Positions 24,301 to 34,131 of a stretch of DNA of 64,000 nt are shown here, piece after piece. The stretch spans positions 1 through 64,000 of the forward strand of contig JAIWND010000050.1 in the NCBI GenBank assembly GCA_025330725.1, written 5' to 3'. This DNA is from Chlamydoabsidia padenii (Eukaryota; Mucoromycota; Mucoromycetes; Mucorales; Cunninghamellaceae). The notes under the pieces are model-generated. The model made no database searches. It saw only the letters and a program-made list of their open reading frames with translations, and was not told the DNA's origin. Position 1 is the stretch's first letter, and each line of letters opens with the position of its first letter. Both the position numbers and the translations under genes were made by a program.

Positions 24301-26573
24301 ACAAATCTCTGGGCTTAACCGACTTTACTCTCAAGCAAGTCATCAAAGAAAAGGTAAATGAAGAAACTGGCCAAAAGGTGTATGAAGCTTTGGAACCTGT
24401 GGACCGGTGGGTCGACTTGACTAATGCGCAACGAAAACCTGGCAAAGGCAAGATCCATATGAATGTGTCCTTCTACCCCACTCTTGATTTGGCTAAAAAT
24501 GCAAAAGAGCTCGAGAAATCTGAAGACGATGAACAAGAGATGGAAGGTGCCAGTAAATCCTCAACACCAGTGCAACAAAAGGCAACAACCGATGACAAGG
24601 CAAATAACAAGATTACTTGCAGCAAGGATGATCCAACAAACGACAAGACCCACACCAGCAGTCTTCAAAATACCACTACATCCACCACTTTCAACGAGCG
24701 ACAAACCACAGACGTCCACGGTGAAACGATCCTCTATGAAAATTCCGACAGTGACATTATCGATCTTCCAAAGTATACTGCTGGGATTCTCTCAGTCAAT
24801 ATGCATGAAGCCAACCTCCCCGGAAACTCAAGCAAGGTGATGGCCCAACTGTTGGTGAATAGCAATGATCCTCAATACAAGACTCTACCTCAAAAGGGAT
24901 CCACGGTGAAGTTTGGTGAAATAGGCGATGCTTTTGTCAAGGAACTCGATTTTACAAACGTGGTGGTGCAACTAGTCAAGTATACTCAAAAGAAGGAACA
25001 GATCCCTATCGCTCATTGTACTCTACCGTTTAAAAAAATCTTGGAAATGGTGATGAAGCAACAAAGAAGCAAGAAAAAGGCATCAGCATCATCACCTGGC
25101 TCATTGGCAGAGGATAACAACAAGAATGAAGGTAATAACGACGGCGCCAACGGCAACGATAGCACTGATGACGACGAAATGGAGGATAGTGAAGAATTCA
25201 AGCTACTTAATATCGACGGTGCCACCATTCGCCTCAGCTTCAACTACTTCCCTGTGGTGCAATACACTTTACCTCCTCAAGAAAGTATGGAAAATCAAGG
25301 AAATCTGACTGTTACACCTGTCTCTGCAAGTCATCTCCGATCGGCTGATCGAAATGGAAAAAGCGATCCCTATGTGGTCTTTACTCTTAATGGTGAAAAG
25401 ATATACAAGACGGATACTTACAAGAAGACCCTCAACCCTGAATTCAACACCAAAAAGGAAACCTTTGTCCTTCCTGTGGTAAGTTTATTGACAAATGTTT
25501 TGAATCATTCCTAATCACTCACTTGCTTCCATTTTTTCTCTCTCTCTCTTCTTCTTCTTTCAATAGCCACGCCGTATCGGATCGAAATTGGAGGCGATCA
25601 TCTATGATTGGGATCAAGTTGGCAATAACGAAGAATTGGCTCGTGGCGAAATCAAGTTTACCGACGATGTATTGGAAAGTTTCGAAGCTAAGCAATTCGA
25701 CATTCCATTGACTGGCGATTCGACTCTCAAGATCCGACTCTTATGGCAACCCCAACTACTCAAACAAGATCGTCAAGGTACCTCTTTACTGAATTCGACA
25801 ACACGGGCGTTTACCGCGGTGCCTGGTCATGCTCTTGGTGCTGGTGTCTCCCTTGCAGGTGATGCGGTTGGACTGGGTGGAAAAGTGCTCGGAACAGGTG
25901 GTAAAGCTGTTTTTGGTGGTGTCGGTAAATTCGGAAGCGGACTCCGTGGTATTGGCAACAAGCTCACTCATCGATCCTCCATGGTTTCTTCCTCTGGTGA
26001 TGGTAATGCTGGTGGTGAGGAAGAAGCGGTTGCTGGTGCTGGAGTAGGTGCAGGTGCAGGTGCGGCTGCTTATGCTCGTAATGGAAGTCCATCATCGCCA
26101 AGTACGCTGAACCGTCGACAAAGCATGGACACAGTACAATCAACATCAAACATGTCTTTGATCAATCCCAACGAAGCGATCAAAATCACAATTCTCGGTG
26201 CACGTGGTCTCAAAGAATCCTTGGATTACTATATTCGAGTTAAAAGCAATACCAAGTACTCCCTTTACAAGACCCATCGTGCCAAAAAGACCAATGAACC
26301 CGAATGGTAAGTAAGAACAAACAAGAAAGACGATGATGATGACTAACACCACTATTTATCTTTAATAGGAACGAAAGCTTTATGGTCAATGTGAAACCGA
26401 ATGATAAAATGCTGACCTTCAAATTACGGTCTCGGGGTACTTTGACGGATCATGATGTTGGTTCGGCTACTTTGGAAATGACTCAAGCACATGAAGGTTG
26501 GATTCCCTTGACTGAAGGATCGGGTGAATTAAATGTGTGCATCGAAGTACCTTCTTCGTCACAGCAAAAGTAG
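21332..26573 (+). CDS. tricalbin / extended synaptotagmin (SMP and C2 domains)
   Basis: A tether of the ER to the plasma membrane that moves lipids. I read nine exons: 21332-22016, 22130-22440, 22517-22819, 22890-23007, 23071-23389, 23463-23584, 23659-25478, 25567-26306 and 26369-26573 (1540 residues). A charged N-terminal 190 residues precedes a hydrophobic hairpin (GIVLLLSVVVTWALTRLGAG, LFGVLTIGAFLA). The SMP domain follows (SVHWINHFMSRFWLIYEPVL; GAGIPVLLEGIAFSGHLRLR). At least five C2-like segments follow. Examples are LKLGDLLGSLDPYITVHLG, GGGKKFDAYAVITIDGQEK, LTGGKSDPYVRILSG and RSADRNGKSDPYVVFTLNGE. Several keep the SDPYV aspartates that bind calcium. Between the last two C2s is an unusual glycine-rich segment near residues 1240-1340. 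Intron 1 carries GGCGGGATTTAAAA (22023-22036). Confidence 0.92.
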
Positions 26574-26870
26574 ATTAGTAGATGGTCCATTGATAGGATG
26601 TAGGCACTATCATCCTTTAATTATATACTATATACATTATAATTCATTAATATATTTACAATCAGTCATCATTATGTCTTTATTGTTATAACAATATAAA
26701 GTGGAAGGGTCGGGGGAATAACACTAATTTGACTATATACAGTGGACGTGGGGAGAGAGTGTGAAGGGTAAACTATTAAAAGGAATGGAAGGGGGCATGT
26801 CTATCACTATAAGAGTCCCATCGATAGGTCTATACAAAGTTGCTGGAGTGGCATGTATGTCGAAGTGTGA
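26574..26870. other. convergent intergenic region
   Basis: About 300 bp between tricalbin and the oppositely oriented tail-anchored gene. It is AT-rich, and only 3' ends are seen. Confidence 0.5.
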
Positions 26871-27215
26871 TCATGTAGGATTACGACGTTTGTGTGTCAG
26901 AGTAGCAATAACCGAGGTGTAAATGATGATGGTGAGGATGCAAAACGTCGGAACCATCACCCGTAAGAGTTGGACAGGAGAGCAAGATAATCTAAATCAA
27001 TAGTATCAAATTAAGATTAGGTTGTTTTAGTCATTCTTATTATTATTATTATTTATTTATTTTTACCTTTGGAAGGACAATGTGCTTGATTTTTTATTAT
27101 GGTCGGCCATAAAGAATGGATCTTCATCATCATCGTCACTTTCTACATAGGTGGCAAATTCAATAGCTTCGTCGTCATTGTCAGATTCAATACCCAAACG
27201 TTCTTCTTGTGTCAT
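26871..27215 (-). CDS. small predicted tail-anchored membrane protein (89 aa)
   Basis: Two exons on the minus strand, 27067-27215 and 26871-26991, join in frame to 89 residues. The N-terminal half is very acidic (MTQEERLGIESDNDDEAIEF, then ESDDDDEDPFFMADHNKK). The C-terminal exon encodes one hydrophobic helix (LLRVMVPTFCILTIIIYTSV). It is followed by the short basic tail THKRRNPT. That is the layout of a tail-anchored (GET-pathway type) protein with a cytosolic acidic domain. I do not recognise a family. The gene is easily missed because the second exon is short. Support is the clean splice sites, in-frame join and sensible topology; expression is unproven. Confidence 0.65.
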
Positions 27216-27882
27216 TTTATATATTAAAAAAGATGGATGGAAGTAAAAGAGAGAAAAAGAAAAAAAGAAAAAGGGAACAGCCCAAAAGAAAAAGTCGGCG
27301 TTTGAATCGAAGAGGATGGAAAATGTCATCAATGCAAAACATCACAAGATCAGAATACATTCGAAAACATGGCAATATGGTGTATACATTCTAGATTTGC
27401 CATCACTGACAGGGTAAAAATCAAATTCCAATATGTCAGGGTGTGTAGTAAAAAAAAAAAAAAAAAAAAAAAAGTTGGATTCAAAGGCACAGTGATGATC
27501 ATGATGATCGGTTACACTCCTTGAAGACAAAAGAGGTTGGCGTACTGTACCTGTTCACTTTTCGCTTCTGAGTCTAGATTTTGTTAAAAAAAAACTTGAT
27601 CCTCCGCATACCCAGCAAACTGGCACCTACTTTTTGATTGGCCACAAATGTGATTATCCCATTATTACTACATGACATAGGATGGTCTTGGCATTGATTA
27701 TTATTGACTAAGCAATGTTGATAATAGTAATGTTTATTTTATATTTTTGAGACCTATATTAAACTAATAATGTACTGTACAAATAAGGGAGTGCAAGGAA
27801 TGAGGGGGATATATGCTGTTAATAAAAGAGTATATACTACAAAGGTGGTTGTGATAAAGAGACAGAGAGAGAGAGAGAGAGA
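27216..27882. other. intergenic, O-FucT-like 3' end to tail-anchored gene 5' end
   Basis: About 670 bp. It includes an A tract (27451-27472), a weak GGCGTTTGAA element near 27294 (about 80 bp upstream of the tail-anchored gene), and a GA-repeat near 27863-27880. No gene is seen. Confidence 0.55.
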
Positions 27883-29487
27883 TCATGATGATTTATGTGA
27901 GTGTTGCTGTTTCTTTTTTGGTAAATCAAAGTAATCGATAACATTAGTTCGAGGATGGTCTAGACGTTGTTGCATGATTTGATTAGTGAAGCTACTTTTC
28001 CGCCCACACACCCCTGGAGCACCAGCAAGGAACCCATCAGCACGCATAGCGAGTAATTTATCGAGAATCCCCAACCACCCTGAATCATGTCGAGCTACTT
28101 GATAAGATATAGGCATCACAGTCCAATTTGCCGGTGATACTATTCGTCGTTGTTGTTCCTGTGCTGTAGCCAAATGAGTGACATGGACTTGAAGATGTCG
28201 ATACACATATCGTATGGCCTGATGATGATGGATGGTAAGACTGGTCGGTGAGAAGGATGCCGAGGCTGGTTTCAATTTCCTACTGGTTCCATTCTTGATA
28301 ATTGCTTCATTTACATCTTTTTCGTTAAACACGTGTGGATAGTCGGTCAAGAGAAACAATGTCGGTTGTGATGAAGGCATGATGGATGACCGTGTATGAA
28401 TATAATCTACCAAAGAATGAGCACATTTTACCAAATTAGACGCAGGTTCCACCCGTTCTGTACGCCAATGGACTGCCCAATAGGGTGATAATTCCTTAGC
28501 AATGCGGTCAGCCTGTAAAGTGACTTGATCGCTGTAAGGGATTGGTTCTTCAGCTGCTGGATTATGGACAAATGGGAATCTATATATATATAAAAGAGGT
28601 TAATAATACATATATAGGGTTTAACATTTTTTTTTTTTTTTTTTTTTTTTTAAAATTACCTTCGATCATAATAAACGCTGAGTACTTCAATTTTGTCAGT
28701 GATTTGATCGTGTACACTTTCACCAGTATCAGCATCCCGATAGACCCCCGAAAAGAAGTCCTTGACGGCATCTTGATAATAAAGTCGTTTGAGCGGATTG
28801 GCAGTTTCATTAAGATAGAGTCTTCGTTCAGGTAAGCCGATCATGTTGAGAAGGTGTTGTTGTGGGGTAGCGAAACAGTTGGTGGGTTCGACAGCGTGTC
28901 CACGCAAGTTGACATGGATATGCATGGATTGTGATGTGGCAGGACGATCGATGGCCTGGCGTTCGATTAACCACTGTTTAAAATCGGACATGGTGATATG
29001 TTGAAAGTGTTCTTGATGTTCAATAGCCCATTTTCGGGAGTAGTAGAATTCAAAGTCGTGGGCGAGACAAGCACCTAGTCGACTACCACCCACATTTGGT
29101 AACACCACCGTACGATTCACCAAACCAGATAAAAATGCCAGTTGACGAAAATGCATTTGTGCCTTGGATTCTATTGGTATTCAAAAAAGATATTATCAGT
29201 ATTCCATGTCCCCCTCCTTTTTTTTGTTGTTGTTGTTGTCGTTGTTTACCTTGTTCCATTATGAATAATGGTAGGATAAACCGACATGGTCCACCACAAT
29301 ACTTTTCATCAATCAGTTTGCGTTTCATTACAAGGTCTTTGTTGTCATCTTGATCATACATAGTCGGTGAGAGCCAATGTCTTGTAGGGTCGTCGTCATG
29401 TAAGGTATGCCAACGGTAAAAGAAGCCTGTCATACCAAACACCATGATCGCAAGTAGTATCATTTGTATTCGTCGGAAGGGAAACAT
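27883..29487 (-). CDS. type II membrane protein, O-fucosyltransferase-like
   Basis: A predicted Golgi or ER glycosyltransferase with a GT65/GT68-like fold, possibly using GDP-fucose; acceptor unknown. I read three exons on the minus strand, 29250-29487, 28660-29170 and 27883-28579 (481 residues). The N-terminus has a short cytosolic part and a signal anchor (RIQMILLAIMVFGMTGFFYR). The luminal part has conserved-looking QMHFRQLAFLSGLVNRTVVL followed by PNVGGSRLG, as in POFUT-type N-terminal lobes. SPYWAVHWRTERVEP resembles the H-x-R motif that binds GDP-fucose. The tail includes ADGFLAGAPGVCGRKSSFTN, akin to the C-terminal conserved block. The first intron contains a (TTG)n-type repeat, and the second a T tract (28628-28650). 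The fold is a confident guess, the sugar specificity is not. Confidence 0.72.
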
Positions 29488-30116
29488 GGTGGTTTTAAAA
29501 GAGTGTGAATGTAGTTGTATTCAAAAAAAAAAAAAAAGAAGAATCAAAGGATGGAAGAAGAGAGAAAGAAGTGCGGGATGGAAAAAAAGACGGTTTCAAG
29601 GGCTTTTAACTCTTTTGGAAATCACGTTAAAACTCCGAACACACCCCTCTACAAAAATGAAAGGTTCACCAACTCCTTATTCCATTGGCATTTTCATTTA
29701 TTTGTTTAAACAGATCAAAAAGGCATAATCTTAATAAAGAACAACAAAACCCATTCTGATTGAATTATAAGGGCTACATTTGTTTTTTCTTTTGTTTTTT
29801 GATGGCGGATCTTCCACGTCGATCAGCTTGGGAAATATATTCAAATCCCGCCGTATGCCGTTTCTTCATCAGGGAAGATCCTCTAATTACACGGCAAAAT
29901 GGAATGTTGATGTCTGTGTAACTTTTGAGATTTGCCAAGTGGGAATACACACGAAGGGTATGATGCACACATGGGCCAACAACAATATCAACATCAACAA
30001 AAGAGTCATATATATATATATATATATGTAATAAAGAAAAAGTTTATTAAAGATGAAGATAAACTATGCCAAGATATATATATATATATATATATAATTA
30101 AAAAAACTAATCTAAT
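29488..30116. other. intergenic, RPE1 3' end to O-FucT-like 5' end
   Basis: About 630 bp upstream of the O-FucT-like start. It contains an A tract near 29522 and ATTCAAATCCCGCC (29839-29852, minus-strand copy of the recurrent element). Two (TA)n runs lie at about 30008-30028 and 30074-30096. No gene was recognised. Confidence 0.55.
29839..29852 (-). promoter_or_regulatory. GGCGGGATTTGAAT element
   Basis: Minus-strand copy of the recurrent element, about 350 bp upstream of the O-FucT-like start. It contains an exact CGGGATTTGAA. Confidence 0.35.
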
Positions 30117-31064
30117 TTAGTTGCCTTTAGTAGCCCATTGTTCTTGTGCTTGGTTGACCTTGTCTCTAAAGATTTGAATGACTTGAGCCGGATCATCGGC
30201 CTTGAAGATCCCAGTTCCAGCAACAATGACATTTGCACCAGCTTGAGCAGACACATCGATGGTTTCCATGGCCAATCCACCATCCACTTCGATATCCAAA
30301 TGAGGATACAGAGTACGTAATTGTTTGACCTTTGGCATACATTGTTCCATAAATCGTTGTCCACCAAATCCAGGTTCCACTGTCATGATGAGAATCATAT
30401 CCGCTTGCTCAGCCACCGCACCAATCACACTGTCGATGGGTGTTCCGGGTTTGACCGCCACACCAGCTTGCATACCAGCTTGATGAATTTGTTTGATTAA
30501 TGCCAAAGGATCCTGTGTTGCTTCAATATGGAATGTATACATTTGTCCCCCAGCTTTAGCAATATCGTCCACCCACTGACTAGGATTGGATACCATCATA
30601 TGACAATCTAAAATAGATAGACAATTCCCCAGTTCCCAACCCAGTCAATAAGAGAATAATGTATTACTAAAGTTTATCATCCTTACCAAAGTATGCTTCA
30701 GTATGAGGTCGAATGGCTTGAATGATAGGTGCACCAAGAGTGAGGTTGGGGACAAAGTGTCTACATTATATATCAAGCAGTAATGAGCGAAGAATGAGTA
30801 AGTCTTATCAAGTAAACCCTTTTCTTTTTTTTTTTTCTCTTTTTTCCCCTAGCTTACCCATCCATGACATCTAATTGTAAGACAACACCCCCCCAAAAAA
30901 AGTTAGTCAAGTCCAAACCCAATTACCCCATTTATTCCTTCTTTACTGTTTTACTTACCAAGATGGAGCCAGTCCGCACCGTTTTTTGTCATACGTTTCG
31001 CTTCAGCAGCCAAGTTGGCAAAGTCTGAAGACAACATGGAGGGTGATATTTTGGCAAGAGGCAT
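30117..31064 (-). CDS. RPE1: ribulose-phosphate 3-epimerase
   Basis: A cytosolic pentose phosphate enzyme that interconverts ribulose 5-phosphate and xylulose 5-phosphate. I read four exons on the minus strand: 30959-31064, 30858-30870, 30687-30760 and 30117-30607 (227 residues, family length). The second exon is only 13 nt and supplies the aspartate-containing LDVMDGHFVPN motif, which binds the metal. Other marks are KISPSMLSSDFANLAAEAKR at the N-terminus, the DCHMMVSNP metal-histidine block, MTVEPGFGGQRF (phosphate-binding loop) and DIEVDGGLA with the catalytic aspartate. The end is GANVIVAGTGIFKADDPAQV. The start is the only ATG in frame just before LAKISPS. Confidence 0.95.
30858..30870 (-). 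other. RPE1: 13-nt coding microexon of RPE1
   Basis: ATGTCATGGATGG lies between TTAG and GTAAGC on the minus strand. It encodes the middle of L-D-V-M-D-G. Without it the frame breaks and the metal-binding motif is lost, so it is almost certainly constitutive. Confidence 0.9.
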
Positions 31065-32419
31065 TGTGTAATTCAAAAACAAGAAAAAAAAAAAAAAAAA
31101 AAGTAAAAGGGAAAGAAAAAAGAGAAAAAAATTAAGAGAGAGCTGCTTTTGGGGGTCGTGTTTCAAAGAGCGACATGAAGGGAAATTTAAATACCGATGT
31201 CGAACCAAACAGTGCATAGGATTTTGTCATTTGATATTTATTACTTCTGAGAACGAGTATTTTTTGTAATTTATCACGATAAGAGTCTAATGTATACTAT
31301 GTCATATGAAGGACACAATCATCTACAGGCAAATGCATATTTGAAACAGTTGGGGTCATTTAGTCGGAACGAGCAGTTATCTAAAATGTAAATCCCGAAA
31401 ATGTCATCTAAAGTGGAATGAGACCCCCTTTCATCTCGTACCATTGAGTACATTAAAATGTTCATCAGTATTATGTCAAGTTTGTGTGCATTAGATTACC
31501 ATTTGTAGATAATGTTTGATGTTCAAGTAACATGGGCGGTGATGCGGGGAGGGATTTTTTTTTCGTCGACGGAGTCCAAAATGCCATTCATGCAAGTACT
31601 CTACAGAATCAAGGTAGATTTATATGGGATGGTGACATGACATAACAATGTCACTGAGCTCTATAGGATGTTCTTTCGAGAGAATGGCATCGTATTACAT
31701 ATACCGAAAATTCGACATAAGAAATTCATTTTGGGAAGATACGTCGGAAGTTAAATCACAGCATTTATAAAACTGTTGGGGGCGGGGCGGGGAATCTTTT
31801 TCTTTTCTCTCTCTCTTTTAATTCTCTCATTGCACACCAACTCTTGTTTATATTCGGCACTAACTATATACTTTTGAATTTGAATCTAGGCAGGTGCGAA
31901 TCTTCTGATTGACAATTTATTAGGAACAAAGCTTTGGAGACTCATTACAACGATGTCTTATGATGGCAGGTCTCCTCTCTCTCAAGTTTATACTTCCCTT
32001 GGCTTTGAATATCTTTCTTTGATTTTGGTGTATGGAATACTTGGTGATTTGATCAGGTGAAATAGCCGCTCAACTGTTATCACTGGTGGCCTTCAAGATG
32101 GAATGACATTGGCAACTATGACCTAGCCCAGGTATGTATGTATAATAAAGGATCATCAAATAGATGTATTAACTTGACTTGTTGTCTCTTTATTTACTTT
32201 TTTTCGGGATTAGATATTGCATGTAGTGGGCGATATTATGCTGCCCTGGTATGCAAGCTATATAAACATAACGACTGGACATGGTATAGATTGGGATGAC
32301 AGAAAACAAAAACTGTCTATTGTTTATTTGTTTACAATAACACCCCTCGCCACATCTATAAAGTTAACAAAATCAACTATCTTGATTATCTTCTTCTTCC
32401 TTCTATATTATCATTTACC
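31065..32419. other. intergenic, RPE1 promoter and leader of MGCC gene
   Basis: About 1.35 kb between two divergent genes. It includes an A tract near 31082, a weak AAATCCCGAAAA near 31386, and a GGGGGCGGGGCGGGG box at 31777-31791. CT-rich sequence follows, then several GT..AG pairs (for example GGCAG|GTCTCC near 31967 and CCCAG|GTATG near 32130). These may be introns in a 5' leader. No convincing coding exon was found. Confidence 0.4.
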
Positions 32420-32803
32420 ATGGGTTGCTGTTATTCTTCGGAAAAGGTAAAGTATTCTTCTTCTTCTTCTTCTCTCTTTGAACTAATCTTATTAGTGTAT
32501 TTAACATTTAGCCTACTGTATATGAGGTGACTTTGGACAATGATGGTGTCGCACATCGTGTTCCTGATGGTCAAGGAACTCACTATATCCACGTCTCTGA
32601 AAGCAACGAGACTGTATTAGAAGTAAAGGTAATATGTAAAACTAGGAATGGATGATAAAGGGTTAACTAACATACTTTTTTTATGCGTTGATAAGCCTAA
32701 ACAGATAGGATCATCAAACTCGACATTCCAACGACCACTTACTGCACACCCACATTCGAACCATCGTATCCATCCATCTAATAACCTTAATGAAAAACAA
32801 TAG
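32420..32803 (+). CDS. small predicted lipid-anchored protein, LAMTOR1-like N-terminus (83 aa)
   Basis: Three exons, 32420-32446, 32512-32628 and 32696-32803, join in frame to 83 residues. The first encodes only MGCCYSSEK. Glycine 2 followed by two cysteines is a classic N-myristoylation plus palmitoylation signal. MGCCYSSE is the same start as animal LAMTOR1 (p18), the Ragulator subunit that anchors Rag GTPases and mTORC1 to lysosomes. The rest (PTVYEVTLDNDGVAHRVPDG, then QGTHYIHVSESNETVLEVKP) does not obviously match LAMTOR1, and the tail is rich in S, N, H and P. The start is in good context (ACCATGG). I call it lipid-anchored with fair confidence; Ragulator membership is speculative. Confidence 0.7.
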
Positions 32804-34131
32804 ATAAACCCTTCATTGTTTACCCCTCTTCTTTAATTAATAGTATAGCTCCATACAATCTAGTATAGCTATTGTGATTATTATCTTCTTTCAATAAATA
32901 ATTTGACTTTTTACCTATCTTACATGCATGGTTTTGCTACCCGTGTAACCTGAATCTGACTTGCCCTTTAACTAAATCCTATAATATGTGCGGTTTAATT
33001 TATATCAAGAATCTCGTTTCGATCCATGCATTCTCATGTGTTGTATGCATGCCGTTTATTTTACGCCACAGCAGTATTCGGTACACCGATTTATGCAATC
33101 ATTCGAATAGGAGAAAGGGTTCCTTGCTCGATATTTCAAATCCCGTCCCATCGAATGTTCAAATCCCGCCGAATCGGGGAAACCTAGAAAAAGATGGGCA
33201 GCTCCTTTTTTTCCGCCTTTCTTTCTTTTTACATATCATATCTGATGACGGCAGGTAAGATGATGGTAAAAAAAAAAAAAAGCTCTTGAAAGAGTTAATG
33301 GAACTAACTCAGTTCTTATACATTTACTGGACTTGACGAATGATAGGTCTCGTCACATTGGAACTTGGAATGACACGGTGGAATCCAACTCACCATTGTC
33401 TATTGGCTTACTGCAGGTGGATCAATGCAAGTGCATCTCCTCAAGATTAAATCATCTACTAAAAAACGACATTTACTTCTCTTGGAATGACGGTTTACTT
33501 GCCTACAAAAACAGTAAAAGAGAAGAAGAAAAAATGGCTGATGATTGACAAATCGAAACTAACCGGGGCCTCTATAACGTTTTTCATAGTCGAACAAGTA
33601 TCGAAAGGACACTTTTACAGGCTATGGGGTGTTTTCCCCTTTTGGATTCAAAATCCGTCCTTTCCTATATTTCAAACACGTATCTTCGACACAGGTGACA
33701 GGATCAAGCTTATAACGAAACCCAAAGGTGGAAGATGAACAAATGGAATAACCAAATAGGATTATATGGGCGGTATATGTGCAACTAGTTTTAGACTATT
33801 TGTTTTTTTTTTAAACCTTTTAATAAAGATAACATCCATTCATCTACCCAATCATCATTCTAGAGCTGCATTGATCAAAATCTATTATGTTTTGATTTGA
33901 TTTTAAAAGCCGACCTCCCAACTCGCACTTATATTTTTTTTTCCCTTCTTTTGCCTCTTATTCCCCTCTTTTCTTTTTAAAATATTCTTCCATAGTTATT
34001 TTTTTATCGTAAAAGAATCACAACATTTTGTTTTGTAGATAGTACGATTTTAAAGTAGACTTGTTTACTTTTATTGTATATTCATCCCTTCCATATCCTC
34101 AACCTACTCTTTGTATACAAAAAGTCTTGCC
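32804..34131. other. intergenic, MGCC gene to AMPK beta
   Basis: About 1.3 kb. AATAAA occurs near 32895. A closely spaced pair of recurrent elements lies at 33134-33147 and 33157-33170 (listed). AT-rich sequence follows, with a T tract and CT-rich promoter stretch near 33940-33980. Short open frames exist but none carries recognisable features. Confidence 0.55.
33134..33170 (-). promoter_or_regulatory. paired GGCGGGATTTGAA elements
   Basis: On the minus strand there are two exact copies of CGGGATTTGAA (33134-33147 and 33157-33170), start to start 23 bp apart. They are the only close pair in the window. They lie about 960 bp from the AMPK beta start and 330 bp past the MGCC gene. Confidence 0.45.

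Noticed and set aside
32217..32450. Open frame overlapping the first exon of the MGCC gene in another frame
   Set aside because: It cannot be joined in frame to the well-supported downstream exons, has no family features, and the ATG of MGCCYSSEK in good context explains the splice donor at 32447.
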